Shown here in pieces: positions 5,221 through 5,889 of a stretch of DNA of 5,889 bases; position 1 is the stretch's first letter, and each line of letters opens with the position of its first letter. Both the position numbers and the translations under genes were made by a program. Source of the DNA: Eutrophocola sp964601805 (GTDB lineage Bacteria > Pseudomonadota > Gammaproteobacteria > Pseudomonadales > Pseudohongiellaceae); assembly GCA_964601805.1 (NCBI GenBank), contig CAZROW010000111.1, forward strand, positions 1 through 5,889. The letters are read 5' to 3'. The notes beneath the pieces are model-generated. The model worked only from the letters and a program-made list of their open reading frames with translations, did no database searches and had not been told where the DNA came from.

Positions 5221-5889
5221 TCAGGGACGGACAACCTGCTGGTCCAGCAGACCAAAGAGGGAGGAGCCATCCGGCATGTCTGCCTGCATTTGTACCCGAT
5301 CCCCGTATTGCATGAAACCGGTCTGGGGAACACCGGAATCGATCATCTCGATGCCGCGCCGTTCCGAAATACAGGTCGACCCGGTGTCACGATAGTTGGC
5401 ATTGGATACCGTGCCCGAACCGATAATGGTGCCGGCACACAGGGAGCGTGTCGCGGCAGCATGGGCGATTAATTCATGAAAGCCGACACTCATGGCGCCG
5501 CCGTTGGGGTTGCCGAAATGTTTTCCATTCCAGACCACCTGCAGATCCAGGTGCAACCGCCCATCTTGCCAGGCCGGGCCGGCAGCATCCGGGGGCACAG
5601 CAAAAGGCGCCATGGAACAGGCCGGTTTGGCCTGGATCCAGCCGAAGCCGGTTTTCATCTCCGGCACTGCCAGGTTGCGCAGGGACCAGTCATTGACCAG
5701 GACCAGTAACTTGATATGGGACAGCGCCTCCTCCGCGGAGATGCCCATGGGCACGGCATCGGTAATCACACCAAACTCGCCTTCGAAATCAATGCCGTCT
5801 TCCGCGCGTGGAAACGGCATGTCTTCCAGGGGACCATAGAAACGGTGGGACATGCCCTGGTACATGAGCGGTTTGTCACGCTCGATGGG
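5221..5889 (-). CDS. Fumarylacetoacetate hydrolase (FAH) family enzyme, N-terminus outside the window
   Basis: The frame stays open through the right edge (the last visible residues upstream are PIERDKPL), so the Met at 5865 is internal and the N-terminus is missing. The visible 222 residues are the catalytic FAH fold, whose members cleave or hydrate C-C bonds of 2-oxo or 1,3-dioxo acids, or decarboxylate oxaloacetate-like acids, using Mg2+ or Mn2+. Counting the Met at 5865 as residue 1, GIDFEGEFGVITD (24-36) offers E28 and E30 as metal ligands and NDWSLRN (58-64) offers D59. GFGWIQAKPAC (73-83), HAAATRSLCAGTIIGSGTVS (135-154), SERRGIEMIDSG (167-178) and a terminal GLLDQQV are typical of the family, and all look intact. 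No signal segment is visible, so a cytosolic enzyme is expected. It probably belongs to an aromatic-acid or related catabolic pathway; the substrate cannot be told. The DUF6152 gene starts 110 bases downstream on the same strand. Confidence 0.88.
   Translation of the reverse strand, partial: PIERDKPLMYQGMSHRFYGPLEDMPFPRAEDGIDFEGEFGVITDAVPMGISAEEALSHIKLLVLVNDWSLRNLAVPEMKTGFGWIQAKPACSMAPFAVPPDAAGPAWQDGRLHLDLQVVWNGKHFGNPNGGAMSVGFHELIAHAAATRSLCAGTIIGSGTVSNANYRDTGSTCISERRGIEMIDSGVPQTGFMQYGDRVQMQADMPDGSSLFGLLDQQVVRP

Overview
The window looks like a chromosomal segment of a Gram-negative bacterium, most likely a gammaproteobacterium, possibly marine or environmental. The evidence is moderately high GC (judged by eye), closely packed genes with Sec signal peptides, a PQQ-dehydrogenase-type cytochrome c tail, DUF6152- and SnoaL-type proteins, and two extragenic hairpins carrying the GTAG signature of gammaproteobacterial REP elements. 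The species cannot be named from the sequence alone.

Layout. The left edge (1-173, plus strand) is the C-terminal end of a c-type cytochrome domain, probably the tail of a PQQ-dependent alcohol dehydrogenase or a separate cytochrome c. It converges on a run of minus-strand genes across a 67-base gap that holds two hairpins. Reading the minus strand from the right edge, the genes are: a fumarylacetoacetate hydrolase (FAH) family enzyme, cut by the window edge (5889-5221); a 110-base gap with a plausible promoter; an exported DUF6152 protein starting at TTG (5110-4658); an exported Trp-rich protein of unknown function (4637-3483); a 176-base gap with two REP-like hairpins flanking four copies of an 8-base repeat; an exported two-domain metallo-beta-lactamase (MBL) fold hydrolase (3306-1750); an exported SnoaL/NTF2-like protein (1735-1175); and a second exported MBL-fold hydrolase (1140-241).

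How they may work together. Five consecutive minus-strand genes all encode proteins with N-terminal signal peptides. Two of them keep a complete-looking set of metal ligands for a dinuclear MBL site. With a cytosolic FAH-type enzyme upstream and a periplasmic cytochrome/PQQ-type oxidase beside them, the simplest reading is a catabolic or detoxification locus in which a substrate is oxidised and hydrolysed in the periplasm and finished in the cytosol. The substrate cannot be deduced, and the pathway is an inference from neighbourhood and fold only. Tight spacing (20, 14 and 34 bases between successive genes) supports co-transcription of DUF6152 with the unknown gene, and of MBL, SnoaL and MBL. 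The REP-containing gap may split the set into two units or only shape mRNA stability. No tRNA, rRNA, CRISPR array, insertion sequence or integrase is visible, and no gene-free stretch exceeds 300 bases.
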